DNA from: Sperchopsis tessellata | Lineage: Eukaryota > Arthropoda > Insecta > Coleoptera > Hydrophilidae | Reading direction: 5' to 3' | Assembly (NCBI GenBank): GCA_033557685.1 | Contig: JAWQRN010000218.1 | Span: 1-33,824, forward strand | DNA: 33,824 nucleotides | Shown here: piece after piece, positions 15,104 to 25,998 of the stretch | Numbering within the stretch: position 1 is the stretch's first letter | Layout: each line of letters begins with the position of its first letter | Translations under genes and position numbers: made by a program | Notes under the pieces: model-generated | What the model was told of the DNA's origin: nothing | Database searches by the model: none | The model's input: only the letters and a program-made list of their open reading frames with translations

Positions 15104-17264
15104 ATGGTAAATTACAACGAAAAACTGTTTCGTTTTCGTTTAGTTCAACTCCTATCGTTAATTATAATTGTTCTGTTCCTAATAACAGTTTACTTATCAT
15201 TTAGACTTTTGACAAATGGTAAGTTGGTATTTGTTATATTGATGATATATCTATACATATTTATATTTTTTAGAACAAAATAGCTGTCCAGCACAAGAAT
15301 ATGTTATCGAACATAAAGTTATATCACTGCCTCAGCCAAGGGTTTATTCGACAAGCCATAAGTTAGCTGTTTTAGTGCCGTTTAGAGATAGGTTCGAAGA
15401 GCTTTTATTGTTTGCTCCATACCTACACAAATTTTTGAATGGTCAGAACATTAACCATGATTTATTTATTTTAAATCAAGTAGATGGGTATAGATTTAAT
15501 CGTGCTTCCTTAATAAACATTGGCTATTTATATACAAGGAAAAATTATGATTATATTGCCATGCACGATGTTGATTTGTTGCCTTTAAATAAGAATTTAA
15601 GCTATGCATATCCAGAACACCAGCCTCATCATATTGCAGCGCCCCACCTTCATCCGAGATATCATTACAATAAATTTGTTGGAGGAATTTTGTTAGTAAA
15701 GAGGTAAGTTGAAAGAGAAATAATTTTTCTATTGTGCATGTATTGAACTAGCATTCACTAAGACATTAAACATGACTTTTCCGTTCACATGTATGTAGTG
15801 GTGGAATTTATAAAATAAAAACTGCAGAAGTATAAAAAGAAATTTCAATTGTTTAAATTAAACTTTGTATACCACTCAACAAAGGTTTAGCTCTCGTCTC
15901 TAATCCCAAATATGTCATTATACAATTGTGAATTGATAGCCCCATGACCCAATCCTGTTCTGATGCAAAACATAATTTCTTTCTACACCTCAGATTTACC
16001 TTGCTCTTCTTGACTCGTAAGTTGCTATTATCAAATAGATTATACATAAATAAAATCAGCTAGCAGGAAGACTGATTTATACATTATCACAATAATTTTC
16101 ATGGTTTTAAATTATATAAATATACAAAATTTGCACCTTAGTGGAAGGAAATCTCAGATGCTAATAGTTCGAAATTAAATAGCTTGAAGACAAAAAATTT
16201 TACTATAATAAGCCAGATATTTGACAGTGAAAATGTCTTCATTCTTCTTAATTATATTAAATTAAATATATCTAGTGTTCCAATTAAAAAAAATGTTTAC
16301 TTTCCACTTACATTTAACTATAATTGAAAATGAATATCGTTTGCCAATACCGTAGGTAAAATTTTGTAAAAGAACTTGTGTATCTTTACTTCAGCATAGA
16401 CAATTGCAAATTCACTTAGGTGTTCTATTGGTTTTTGAGTAATGCAATGTTAGATTATTATTAAAATGTATATTTATTTATTATTATTGTTGTACTTCTT
16501 TTCACGAAATTCTATTCTATTGATAATTCTTTTTCTTATAGGGAACATTTTCAGTTAGTCAATGGAATGTCCAATAAATATTGGGGTTGGGGATTGGAAG
16601 ATGATGAATTTTATGTTCGTCTCCGTGAAGCAAATTTAAATGTAACTAGACCCATCAATATAACCACAGGAACTAGTGATACCTTCAAGTAAGTAGCCTA
16701 AATGTTTGACTTTTATTTTCAGTGGATAATTATTAATGTAAAAGTTGACCAAATACAGTATTTGTTACCTTGTCATTGGGAATCATTATGTTAAATTCCT
16801 CTTTTAATATTGCCTTCTAGAAATAATTGTCGGCATAATTTTGATGATGTCATATCTGACAGGTATGTTCATGTAATTAGTCTTCTAGTACAATAGTATT
16901 ATTTTCTAGATATGCTCAATACAATATTTCCTATAAACTTTTACTGTATGTAGGCTTTACTTTTATATATATTCCATACTCTTTTTACAGGCATATTCAT
17001 GATAAAAATCATCGGAAAAGGGATACAACAAAGTGCTACAACCAAAGAGAAGTGACAAGGAAAAGGGATCGACAAACAGGACTTCATGATGTGCACTACA
17101 AAATTGTGGGTGTAAATAGTTTAACAATCGATGGTGCTCCACTAAGTGTCATAAATATACAATTATATTGTAACCATACAGTAACACCTTGGTGTGATTG
17201 TTCAGAAAAAAAGGCTGCTGAAAATAGGACTAGAAAAGAATTGGATTTAATAAAAGTGACTTAG
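15104..17264 (+). CDS. B4GALT7: Beta-1,4-galactosyltransferase 7 (xylosylprotein galactosyltransferase I), complete, four exons
   Basis: The enzyme transfers galactose from UDP-Gal to xylose on proteoglycan core proteins in the Golgi, the second sugar of the glycosaminoglycan linker. Exons are 15104-15218, 15274-15703, 16542-16688 and 16991-17264, all with GT-AG introns, giving 321 aa, a normal length for insect orthologues. The start was chosen because this ATG (context aacATGg) gives a short cytoplasmic tail and a single membrane span at about residues 13-33 ([18 protein letters not shown]), as a Golgi type II enzyme needs. Family motifs are [11 protein letters not shown] (73-83), the metal-binding DVD in MHDVDLLP (137-139), FVGGILL (173-179), [14 protein letters not shown] (196-209) and HIH (232-234), the other manganese ligands. 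The tail ends with a conserved PWCDCS segment. Only the stem region is variable. It is divergent from COPA. Intron 3 contains a possible extra exon. Confidence 0.96.
16821..16862 (+). other. Candidate 42-nt in-frame cassette exon in B4GALT7 intron 3
   Basis: The stretch is preceded by a pyrimidine-rich acceptor (TTGCCTTCTAG) and followed by a good donor (GACAG/GTATGT). Its length is a multiple of three and its phase matches the flanking exons (both junctions phase 2), with no stop. Inclusion would keep K231 and add the residues [14 protein letters not shown] directly before the HIH metal ligands. Known orthologues, as far as remembered, join these exons without an insert, so the main product is probably the skipped form. 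No transcript evidence is available here. Confidence 0.4.
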
Positions 17265-17428
17265 TAGAAATAGACTTGTAAGATATATTTATTAGGTGTA
17301 TATTTTATATATTTTTTTTATTTTAATTGATATTCAATTATACTATATTTAATTTAATGCATATATTCAGTCTTTTCAGTTATCATGTTAAAAAAAAACA
17401 AAAACTGCATCATATACAATATCTGGAA

Positions 17429-17456
17429 AATAAAAAGGATAAATATATGCAATAAA
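17429..17456 (+). terminator. Poly(A) signals of B4GALT7
   Basis: AATAAA occurs at 17429-17434 and again at 17451-17456, about 165 to 190 bases after the stop. These are the first canonical hexamers seen downstream of the stop. Confidence 0.55.
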
Positions 17457-17470
17457 AACAAACAAAAGTT

Positions 17471-17510
17471 TGTGTGGATGTTGTTTCCATCCGGAAACAA
17501 CATTCACACA
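17471..17510. repeat. 18-bp-arm stem-loop just past the B4GALT7 poly(A) signals
   Basis: TGTGTGGATGTTGTTTCC, then a 4-nt loop (ATCC), then GGAAACAACATTCACACA form a hairpin with one mismatch in 18 pairs. It starts 15 bases after the second AATAAA and could fall at or just past the cleavage site. It may be a small foldback repeat or a 3'-end element; the sequence does not decide. Confidence 0.6.
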
Positions 17511-17884
17511 GATAATAACCGTGGAATTCTATTACATTTAATACAAACAAGTTATTATTAAATTGTTTATGTCATCCAGTTTTAGGGTTCTATCTTCAGG
17601 ACTTAAATAAATATCAAAAACAAGGCAAGAAAATGTTGAAAAATGAAACTAAAACAATGCCTTACTTGGCTGCAGGTTTATTGTAATGTTTGTTATTCAA
17701 TTTTTTTCTCTGATACCTTGCTTGTTTTTGATGTTTTCTCATAAATCTTGAAGGTGGGGAGTGGGACCCCGCAATCAGCTGATTTACAAAAATATTTGTT
17801 TTTATTGATTGCATATTTATTTGCAATTGTGTCTAATATTATAAATTATATTTTCAATCTAATCATATATATATATATATATAA
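17511..17884. other. Unassigned spacer ending in an AT microsatellite
   Basis: No gene was recognised. An (AT)n run occupies 17865-17884 and abuts the tail of the minus-strand LINE. Confidence 0.4.
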
Positions 17885-20035
17885 AATCATCATCATAATC
17901 AGCCGTCATTCATCCACTGCTTGATAAAAGCCTTCTCAAGTTCCTTCCATTCGCCACGGTTGTGCATTCTCTCATCCATGTAATTCCAAACAATTTCTGA
18001 GTTCTCTGTCACTGGGTCTGTGTCTTGGCCTTAAGTTGTCTCTCGACTCGCCCAAGATTAATTCCTTTGACCATCGATGATCTTCTTTCCTCTCTATAAC
18101 ATCCCTGACCTTAGTCTAACTTCTTATCCATGCATAGCACTTTCTATCATTAATTCTGAAATCATTCACAAAGTTTTCAAAACTTCTTTGCTTATTTCGA
18201 GCTTTTGAATATGCAAGGCCTTTAACGCCCATGTCTCACTTGCATACAGCATCACAGGTAAAACACACTGTTCGAATATTCTGCGTTTCAAACACAGAGG
18301 CACTTTCGACTTAAATATATTGCTTGGACGTCCAGTTGTACTCTATGCAAGCTTTCTTCTTCAAGGCATCTTTAAAGAAATATCTCTATCCAATGTTTTG
18401 AGCTGGCCCATATACATGTATATTAATACACATTAGGTAGCATAGCTAACTCATTGAGTATTACTTTCGTTTTACTAAGATTCATCCTAAGGCCAGCATT
18501 TTTACTTTCAGAATTCAGATTAATAATTTTTTCTTGGAGCTCTTTGATACTATTAAGCCCTTGAGTTCCCAATTTAGTTCGCGGACCATATAATGTAGAG
18601 CTACACTGAAAAGCTTCAACGATATAGTGTCTCCTTCTCTAACACCTTTTTGAATAGCAAATGTTTCTGTTTCCTGATGTACATTTAATAACTGTAGATG
18701 TCTTGACCAAGTTAAATGCTTTCTTGTAATCTACGAAAGCACAACTTAGTGGCAAGTTATACTCGTTATATTTAGATATCAATTTGCACACTGTGTGAAT
18801 ATGGTCAATAGTGTAAGTTGGTAAGAATTCAATTGGTCTATATGGTGATTCGTAATTATTTTGGTAAGGATCTTATAAACCACAGATGTGAGACTGATTG
18901 GACAGCAGTTTTTTAGTTCTTATTTATTTCCTTTTTTTGTAGATTAAAATAATTGTTGTGCATTGTTCCCAAATACTGTTATCCCTTTTGTTTCTATGCA
19001 TGATGTCTATAGTTTTGTCTCCCTGGTGATTTTCCACACTTCGTTGATTTTAGAGCATGTGCAACTTCTGAGAATAATAATGGTAGAACTTCTACTTCGG
19101 AAGAGATGTTTATGCGGTCATGTTGATCTTTTATAACTATTTCTTCTTTTACATGAACTCGTTCACAGTTTTCAGATCTGTGTGCTATTTTCTTTTTCCA
19201 TATCATAAGTCTCTGTTTCACTTGTTTATAGCTTCTATGCTAGTGTATCGCCCGGATTGTGACTTCATAGTTGTATTTTGTAACATCTTCCTTTATTCGC
19301 TTTTTAATAGTCTTTGAAAGTTCTACATACTCTTTATTATGCCTTCTTGTCTATACATTTTAGTTGTCTTTGCTTTTTGTAATGCCTGTCTGTTCTGAAA
19401 CACATTATTGGCTTCATGATATTTTTCTAACAAATCTATTTTTAAGCCCTGGTTAAAAGACTTCTTAATTACATTTCAGATGATTCAAGTGAATTTTTCT
19501 GCCACAGTTGTTAGTTAACGTCAGTCTTTCTAATTTAACAATATTCTACAGCAAACCAAACGGTGATTTCTTCTAGTGTCAAATCAGTTCAGAACTTTGC
19601 CGTCTTGTATGATGGTTTTTCGATTAATAAATATGTAGTCATCTCGTTCCTAGTGCTATTAGGATCTTGCCAGGTCCATTTGGTAGATGTATTTTTAGCA
19701 AACATGGTATTTGCTATATACAGATTCTTTGATTATGCTAATTCTACAAGTTAGTTGTCACCTCATCATAAAAAGCTTTGACATACTCCTCTGAATGGCT
19801 GTTTGGTGGGGGGGGCATTTACTTGTTGAATTTAAACCACGTAGAAATTTTTATTACTAATTTTGCGACTCAGGTATGCTATCAAACTTCGGTTTATGAA
19901 CCTGTTGTGAACCATGGATCTAACTCCACTATTTCTTCCAATGTTAGTGGCAAGGTAGTATAACATGCCTACTTTGCAGTTATATAAGCTCTTCTCCTTT
20001 TCTTCTGGTTTCATTCAGACCTATGACATCCTAGT
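17885..20035 (-). pseudogene. Degenerate non-LTR retrotransposon (endonuclease plus reverse transcriptase), RTE-like
   Basis: Read on the minus strand, domains appear in the expected order. An endonuclease start at about 20014-19835 contains KPEEKEKSLYNCKVGMLYY and MVHNRFINRSLI. An endonuclease end at about 19740-19590 contains NLYIANTMFAKN and TKWTWQDPNSTRNEM. A linker at about 19110-19020 contains ALKSTKCGKSPG. Reverse transcriptase pieces at about 18810-18440 contain CAFVDYKKAFN and AGLRMNLSKTKVILNE. The C-terminal region at about 18290-18210 contains RRIFEQCVLPVMLYASETWA. It ends with a short (GAT)n tail at about 17886-17900, typical of RTE-like elements. There are many stops and shifts, and the middle of the endonuclease is deleted. 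The plus-strand frames in this interval are shadows. Confidence 0.8.
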
Positions 20036-20339
20036 GAACCTTGTCCATCATTTTCTAGCCTTATTAATTTTGCTTTGCTGGATAATGTATAGCAGTTGTA
20101 CGGCTGCTCTAATGAAGAACAAAGTATGTGCATTTACCAAATTGATCAGGAGAGCCAAAAAACAGATTGATCTTTCTGTAACAGTTACTGTAAATTTTTT
20201 TGGTAAACTTTGATAATTCGAAAAATAGTTGTATTAAAAGAATTATAGAACGTGAACTTTGTATGGCTGGCCTTTGTGAGTTGGAAAAGTAAAAAAACCC
20301 ATTTCTCAAAAAATTTTAGATACTTTGTTTTACCTTAGA

Positions 20340-20720
20340 GGTGCACACATTTAATAAAGTTTATCTACTAATATAACTCCACCGATTCTTAGCGTCCTCT
20401 GCCTTCTTACCCTGGTTCCAATAGGTGCATTTACTGAGGGTAATCAGGCATACCGCTGAGAGAGGTCTCTATTTATAATTTGCCCACTTATAAATGGTCT
20501 TAGACGACTATTTGGTTCTAGAGTCTCTTGTGAGCCATGCAACCAACTCCACTTTGCAGTTGAATAAGATCTTTTTATTTTCTTCTGACTTCATTCCGAC
20601 CTATTACATCCCAGTGTATCTTACCCAATTAATTTTACAGCTCTATTAGTTTCTGCCTTCTTAAGCTGGTCCCAATGGCTGCTTTTCTGGTGGTAATCAG
20701 GTCTACGGAGAATAAGGGCT
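20340..20720 (-). repeat. Duplicated 5'-end fragments related to the adjacent LINE
   Basis: The segment around 20547-20600 (ACTTTGCAGTTGAATAAG, TTTTCTTCTGACTTCATTC) repeats 19970-20020 of the LINE endonuclease start at an offset of 580 bp. Within this block GCCTTCTTA at 20401 recurs at 20654 (offset 253), and both are followed by TGGT(T/C)CCAAT and GGTAATCAGG. The block therefore looks like a second, rearranged copy of a LINE 5' region. No intact frame was seen. Confidence 0.5.
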
Positions 20721-21783
20721 GTAGTTTATTTGTGGAAATGGCATTATACATCACATTGCCTCACCGTGGATTGACAATTTTAATATATGCCACTACAGCC
20801 TGGTAAACAGATGCCTTTGATAAGCCGCCTCTATTAAAAAACAGACGTTTATCTTGTGTTATCATCAGCTATCTCGTATTTTTGGCACTTTGAACTTTTT
20901 GTTGGTACGCAGAGCTAAGCACCTTCCCAACATATCTGAAGAGCTTTTTCCTAATAGCCATCCAGAGACGCTCCCTCTAGGGGTTGCGGGGTTCCTCCGA
21001 GGATGTATATATATATATATATATAATTTAATCATTCAGATAAAATTCACAAATTAGTTGACATAAAAATGCTAATTTCAAAAATTCAACAATTTGGATA
21101 TTAAATGGAAAAATACAAATTGGAATACACGAATAGTGCTGGCATATGAAAGACAAGTATTTCTCAATTGAATAAAACTGGTATAGCAATTTTATCTAAT
21201 GAAAATTTTTGTACAAAGACTGGAATAATTCATTAATTTTAAATTAGTCTTGGATGTAAATATGTGTATTATTTATCAAACAATAGTTGCAGCATAATAC
21301 ACCCTTAAAATAATAATAACAAATACTGGTAGTTGCCATATTTTCTGATTTTACTTTATTGTTTTGAGTAGCATATCACTTTTTAAAAATAAGAACAAGA
21401 GGATTTCAAAAATTGCCATTTTATAAAAGTGCAATATTGTATATTAAGCTAAAAACGTTTATAAGATTTATTTTTATTTATTTATTAAATGGTTTATATT
21501 CTTAGCAGTCAGAGGATGAGGTAGTACAGTGTAGCTATGTAATACAATTTTATAAAATAAAAAACATTTACAATAGATAATAGATATTTTTTTGTAAAAA
21601 ATTTATTTTAAAATAATCTCTGAAATTTTTTTAGTTCATATAAAATTATTTTTTTTCGTATAGATACACTTGCACTTGTCCTTGTGGTGAAAGGAGGCAA
21701 GTTCAAATTGTGATGTAGTTAAAATTCATTTTTTATCTTCAAAGAATGAAGGACTTACAAAAGAGGCTATCTAAAATAGCTTT
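20721..21783. other. Unassigned AT-rich sequence with a TA microsatellite
   Basis: A TA run lies at about 21003-21026. The rest contains only short chance frames and poly-A/T stretches. Confidence 0.4.
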
Positions 21784-22190
21784 TTAGTTCCTACATGTGT
21801 ATGTGATAGTGAAACAAAGGTAGAACAGGAACCACAGAAGTGGAAGGTAAATGCAGTGGGTATGGAATATCTGGGAAATGTATGTAACAAGAGATGGATT
21901 GATAGGTTTATAAATTCTTGGGCATTGAATGCATGTGCTGTGAGGGATAATGTTATGGATCGCATGGAGAAAAGTGTTATATATATATGTGTGCGTATGT
22001 GTCTCGGTAGATATGTAGTAGACGGTGGGAGAGGTGCAGATATACCTAGGAAAACTAGTGTTGGCGAAATTCTGGAAAGTTGACAAGAAGAAATACATAG
22101 ACGGGCATGTTATAGGCATGAAGTTAGTGGAGGTTAAAGAAGTTTGCCAGCATAAGGGGGATTGGAGAATGCTTATTGTTAATAATTACC
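21784..22190 (+). pseudogene. 3' fragment of a non-LTR retrotransposon ORF2
   Basis: Plus-strand frames resemble the region after the reverse transcriptase in insect and arthropod LINEs. WKVNAVGMEYLGNVCNK and RDNVMDRMEKS match the usual VEMDYLRR...V.DRMEK pattern, and KEVCQHKGDWRMLI at about 22137 matches the closing D(R/K)xxWR segment. The frame changes between the two parts. The clade could not be named, and no catalytic motif is present. Confidence 0.5.
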
Positions 22191-22485
22191 ACACTAAAAG
22201 GAATTGTAGTTATTGTTTAAAAAAGTAGGTACATTATGGAAGAAGGTGAGGCCCAACTTTCAAGTTACATATCATGTGTTTAATAAATATCTGGCGTACA
22301 AACGGCTGCAATTTTACGAGAATTTTACAGTTATTATGGTATTCAAAATAATTTAAGATGAAATTAGGGTAATTACCTGTTTCCAGTTAATATTATTTAA
22401 TTTGTATATTGTGCAAACTGTATAAACACTATGATTTGCTTAATTAGTTTTATTTAAATAAGTTTAAATTTTTAAATCTGAAATC

Positions 22486-23240
22486 ATGGCATCAAAATGA
22501 AAGTATGTAGCTAGTTTTAAATTAAAAGTGATTGAAACAGCGTAGTAATTGAACTGCGCTGCTTTAAAAAAGTAACATGACATAACCTAGAAGATGGTAA
22601 TGAAATGGGTATCAAATGAAGACATTTTAAGAAAAATGTCAAAGAAAATGAGAATCACCTGTTGGCCACAAATGAAAAATCATGTTGCAGAGTGGGTATT
22701 CATCCAAAGGTAGAATGGCTACATCATCACAAGAGATATGATTAGATCGTATGTACTGAAGTGGTCAAGGTTAAATCTAGAACAGAGTACCGAATTTATA
22801 GGAAAAATCTGGTAAGATGAAAATTGTCAAAAACTACCAGCAGGGCTTGACAAGACCTTTTCCAGTTTTCATCGATTTATTATTCGAATGAGGCAACAAT
22901 ATAATTTTTCACTGTTAAATATTGGAATTATGGATGAAAACCCCTATGAACTTCATCAGGATAGGCAATAAAACGGTGGATTCTGAAGGTATAAAAACTG
23001 TGGATTCCGAATACTGGTCATGAAAAAACTTGGTTTATAGTGGTGTTGTCATACTTGGCTGATGGAACAAAATTGAATCTTCAATAAGAATTTGTTGTTT
23101 CCTTGGCCGTACATAAATGTGTAATTTTAATATTTGATGAAATCAAATGTCAAGCAAACTGGCCTAGTCGATATATTAAATACAGAAATGAACTATATAT
23201 CGCAAAATTATGGGAACAAACTAAATGTTAAAATGACCTT
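22486..23240 (+). pseudogene. Pogo/Tigger-type transposase relic
   Basis: One plus frame from the ATG at 22486 runs to about 22970 with several stops. It gives the CENP-B-like DNA-binding part (YVASFKLKVIETA near the start, ITCWPQMKNHVAEWVFIQR, NGYIITRDMIRSYVLKWS) and then the start of the DDE core (YNFSLLNIGIMDENPYELHQ) with the first catalytic Asp in MDE. After a frame change near 22980-23010 it reads NTGHEKTWFIVVLSYLADG, a hallmark of the Tigger/jerky family, at about 23018. The second and third acidic residues are not found and homology fades by 23240. The copy is dead. Tigger-type termini at 7906-8656 and 27891-28247 show that the group has been active in this genome; whether this exact family moved them is unknown. 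Confidence 0.78.
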
Positions 23241-23844
23241 TTTTTCTAAAAGAACCAGAAATTTTCTCAAACAGGAATATTTTATCTTTCTGATAAATGG
23301 CAGAGTGTGATATAAGTATAATGGTATATACAATATTATTCAATAAAGTACAAATTTTTCCTCTTAATTAGTTTTTATTGTAATATAAAAAAACGAAAAA
23401 CTTTCTGGTACTAATATATGAAACATAAATTGTTAACTGTGCTATAGTAGGCGTATAATACATATATACGCTGTTTCGATGATGCCTACCAGACCTTATT
23501 GAACCAAATGACTTGGCTAAGTGATACACTTTTAATTAAGCCTACAATTTTCTGAATCAAGTACAGCAGGAAATCCTTCAACAACACATCCCAAGAAAAA
23601 TAATCAGCCCCAAAAATGTTTGTATCATTACTGATATACAACCAAGGTTTCATTTTATTAGAGGCATCAGGACTCAGAGGAGGAATTGAGGGTAGAAACA
23701 AAGAAAGCAAAAAGACAGCTACAAATTAGGAGCCTGGAATAAGATAAACGCAACTTGGAGGTATTACGAAAAAATAACAAATGAGAAAAATTAATTTTTG
23801 CATTGAAGGCACAGGAGATATTGGTGAGAAAGACATCCAGGTAT
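23241..23844. other. Unassigned, perhaps upstream part of the next LINE
   Basis: No recognisable domain was seen. The lysine-rich plus-strand translation at 23690-23780 would fit the segment before a LINE reverse transcriptase, but this is weak. The minus frame at 23486-23710 shows no known motif. Confidence 0.3.
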
Positions 23845-24557
23845 TAAACAGTATGAACATATACTTCATCGATATATGCCCCGATTCTTAGATCTTACAG
23901 TTAAAGGTTATAAATCAAGTAATAATAGTGGTAATCTATTCTTACATTATGTTGCAGATATAGATGTAACCAATACCATGAAATGCTGGAGGCATTCTTT
24001 AAGTATATGGCTGAAATTATTGAAAAACCTTTCGTGCATATCATCAATTTATGTTTTACAAGAGCAATAAAAACTATACTAGAACCAATCTACATATAAA
24101 ATACAGCTCTCTTGCCGAATGCAAGAAAAGTTTTTCAGAAGATCATCTTGGAACAGTAGGTTTCATACATGCAGTGTGGTAGTGTAAACTTGGGTGAGTA
24201 GCATGGCTTTATGAAAGGTAGAAAGTTATGTGGGACATGTACTTGATGTACTAAATACTAATGCTGGTGTACATCTAGACCTTCAAAAGCATTTGACAGT
24301 CTGAACTACACCATATTGTACATCAAATTGGAAACATACTGCAGTAGAGTGCACCCCTTCAACTTTAACATAGCTACCTCTCCAACAGGCAGGAAGAGAT
24401 TGGGGCAAGTAACTCTAAACTGGATGACATATTGTCTGAATGAACACTTGAAAAGCAAGGAATTTCACAGGGCTCAATATTGACACCCTATCTATTTATT
24501 AGATATATAAATGACCTTCCAAAGTCCACTTAAGAACAATATCATTGTCTCTCTGAA
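23845..24557 (+). pseudogene. Jockey/CR1-like LINE reverse transcriptase fragment
   Basis: The order of motifs fits the first half of a jockey-type reverse transcriptase: LNSMNIYFIDIC, AEIIEKPFVHIINLCFTRAI (about 24009-24070), HGFMKGRK (about 24210), SKAFDSLNYTIL (about 24285) and GISQGSILTPYLFIRYIND (about 24457). The last is the (V/I)PQGS(I/V)LGP box with small changes. Frames shift several times. The next expected motif, the YADD box, is not reached: the homology ends close to the SINE at 24558. Confidence 0.75.
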
Positions 24558-24893
24558 ATCCTCACAGGAATGTTTGTTTGTTTTATTTAACGTCGGCCTA
24601 TTTCCGCTGCTATGGCCAATCACCGACGGCTGGGATTAGGCTCCCATACCTGGAAATTTTGCCGCATCCAGTGTTCCAACTGGAATTGGGTTATTTTACG
24701 TGCACGTGATCTTTATTTACCTACAATACATGGGACCCACAGTTTTACGTCCCTCCTCGAAGACGAGTACCACAAAGACTTTTCCCTAATCACAAAAAGC
24801 CGACCGCCTCTGAGTCTCAAACCCAAGACCCCACGCCTAGTAGCCTAGTACTTAGCCACTGAGCTAACGGGACGGATCCTTATAGGAATGTTT
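24558..24893 (-). mobile_element. tRNA-derived SINE with 18-bp target duplication
   Basis: The element (24576-24875, 300 bp) is in minus orientation. The flanks ATCCTCACAGGAATGTTT (24558-24575) and ATCCTTATAGGAATGTTT (24876-24893) match at 16 of 18 positions. Read on the minus strand, the 5' end is a tRNA-like head with box A TTAGCTCAGTGGCTAAG and box B GGGTTTGAGACTC spaced as in a tRNA. A body of about 200 bp and a tail TTAAATAAAACAAACAAACA follow. Transcription would be by RNA polymerase III and movement by a partner LINE (family knowledge). The plus frame 24612-24848 is a shadow. The copy at 2851-3121 is an older relative. Confidence 0.88.
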
Positions 24894-25998
24894 CCTGAGG
24901 TGCTAAAAAAAGTGTAGAACAATCAGTTCAGTGAGTGATTTACTAAAAGTTTTCCTTAAAATCATCCACAAAAGAATATATAAGCTTTTTAAGGAAGAAA
25001 TATCAGCAGCACAGTTTGAATTTTGGGATGTAGTTGGTACTACGGAGGACTGGTTTTCTATTTTAAGAAGCCTTGGCCTTATGAAAAAAATCTGTGAATC
25101 ATGATAAATCTCGATTGGAATCAGTCTGCTTATGTCAACATCGAAGAAGAGCAGACAGATACTGTGGAGATGTAGCGGGGTGTAAGGCAGGGCTGTATAC
25201 TATCCCTCTTGTTATTTAACTTGTATTCGGAGCATATACTTAGGGAAGCGCTATATAATACTGATGTCGGAATCCATATGGAAAGAGACTGAATAATATT
25301 AGGTATCAACAACTAATGACAAGCGTAGCCGTAACCAGTCAAAGATATGGTCAGATCTCAATATAAGTAAAACCAAATACATGGTAATAAGCAAGAACAA
25401 TGTTCTGATTAGCAATCTGATAGTTACCCAACAAAATCAAAAAGGTTACCAAATACATATACACTTGGGAACAGTAGTTAACGATCAATGGAAGCACTCA
25501 CAGAAGATCCGGTGCAGCATTGAAAAACCTTGAACTGTGTTTACTAACATGTCTCCATTATTTAAAAGCCGAGATTTAACGAATAAAATTAAGTTAGGCC
25601 CCTTTGTTGCTATGTTTTCTCCATACTATTATATGGATTAGAATCATGACCATTAACTAAACCAACGTGTAAGAGACTGGAGACTTTTGAAATTGTGGCT
25701 CTATCGAAGAATCCTCTGCATATCTTGGGAGGATCATATTACTAATGAAGACGTCCAGATAAGAATGCAAAAGGAAAAAGAAGTCTGTCAAGATAAGGAA
25801 GCTCGAGTATTTGAGGCACATAACGAGAAACGCGAGCCGCTGTGTACTGCTTCAACGAATTCTCTAGGGTAGTATTTGGAAAAAGAGGACATAGTTTTGC
25901 ACAACAACTACAAGACTGTTTTCTGCTGCATAAAGTAGTCACTGCCGGGTTGATAGCCAACATCCGGAATGGATAGGCACGTAAAGAAGAAGTGTAAT
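24894..25998 (+). pseudogene. LINE ORF2 C-terminal half, decayed
   Basis: Plus-strand frames read VFLKIIHKRIYKLFKEEISA near 24953, VRQGC-like GVRQGC (about 25178) with LLFNLYSE after it, NISKTKYMVISKNN near 25360, LGTVVNDQWKHSQKI near 25466, and MSPLFKSRDLTNKIKL near 25550. A long open piece, LKLWLYRRILCISWEDHITN, lies at about 25690 and the end reads LIANIRNG near 25955. This is the order of an insect EN-RT element, different from the jockey-like fragment on the left. The YADD box is lost in a deletion near 25300, so it cannot be active. The 3' end is marked by an AAGAAGAAG run at about 25985. Confidence 0.78.
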
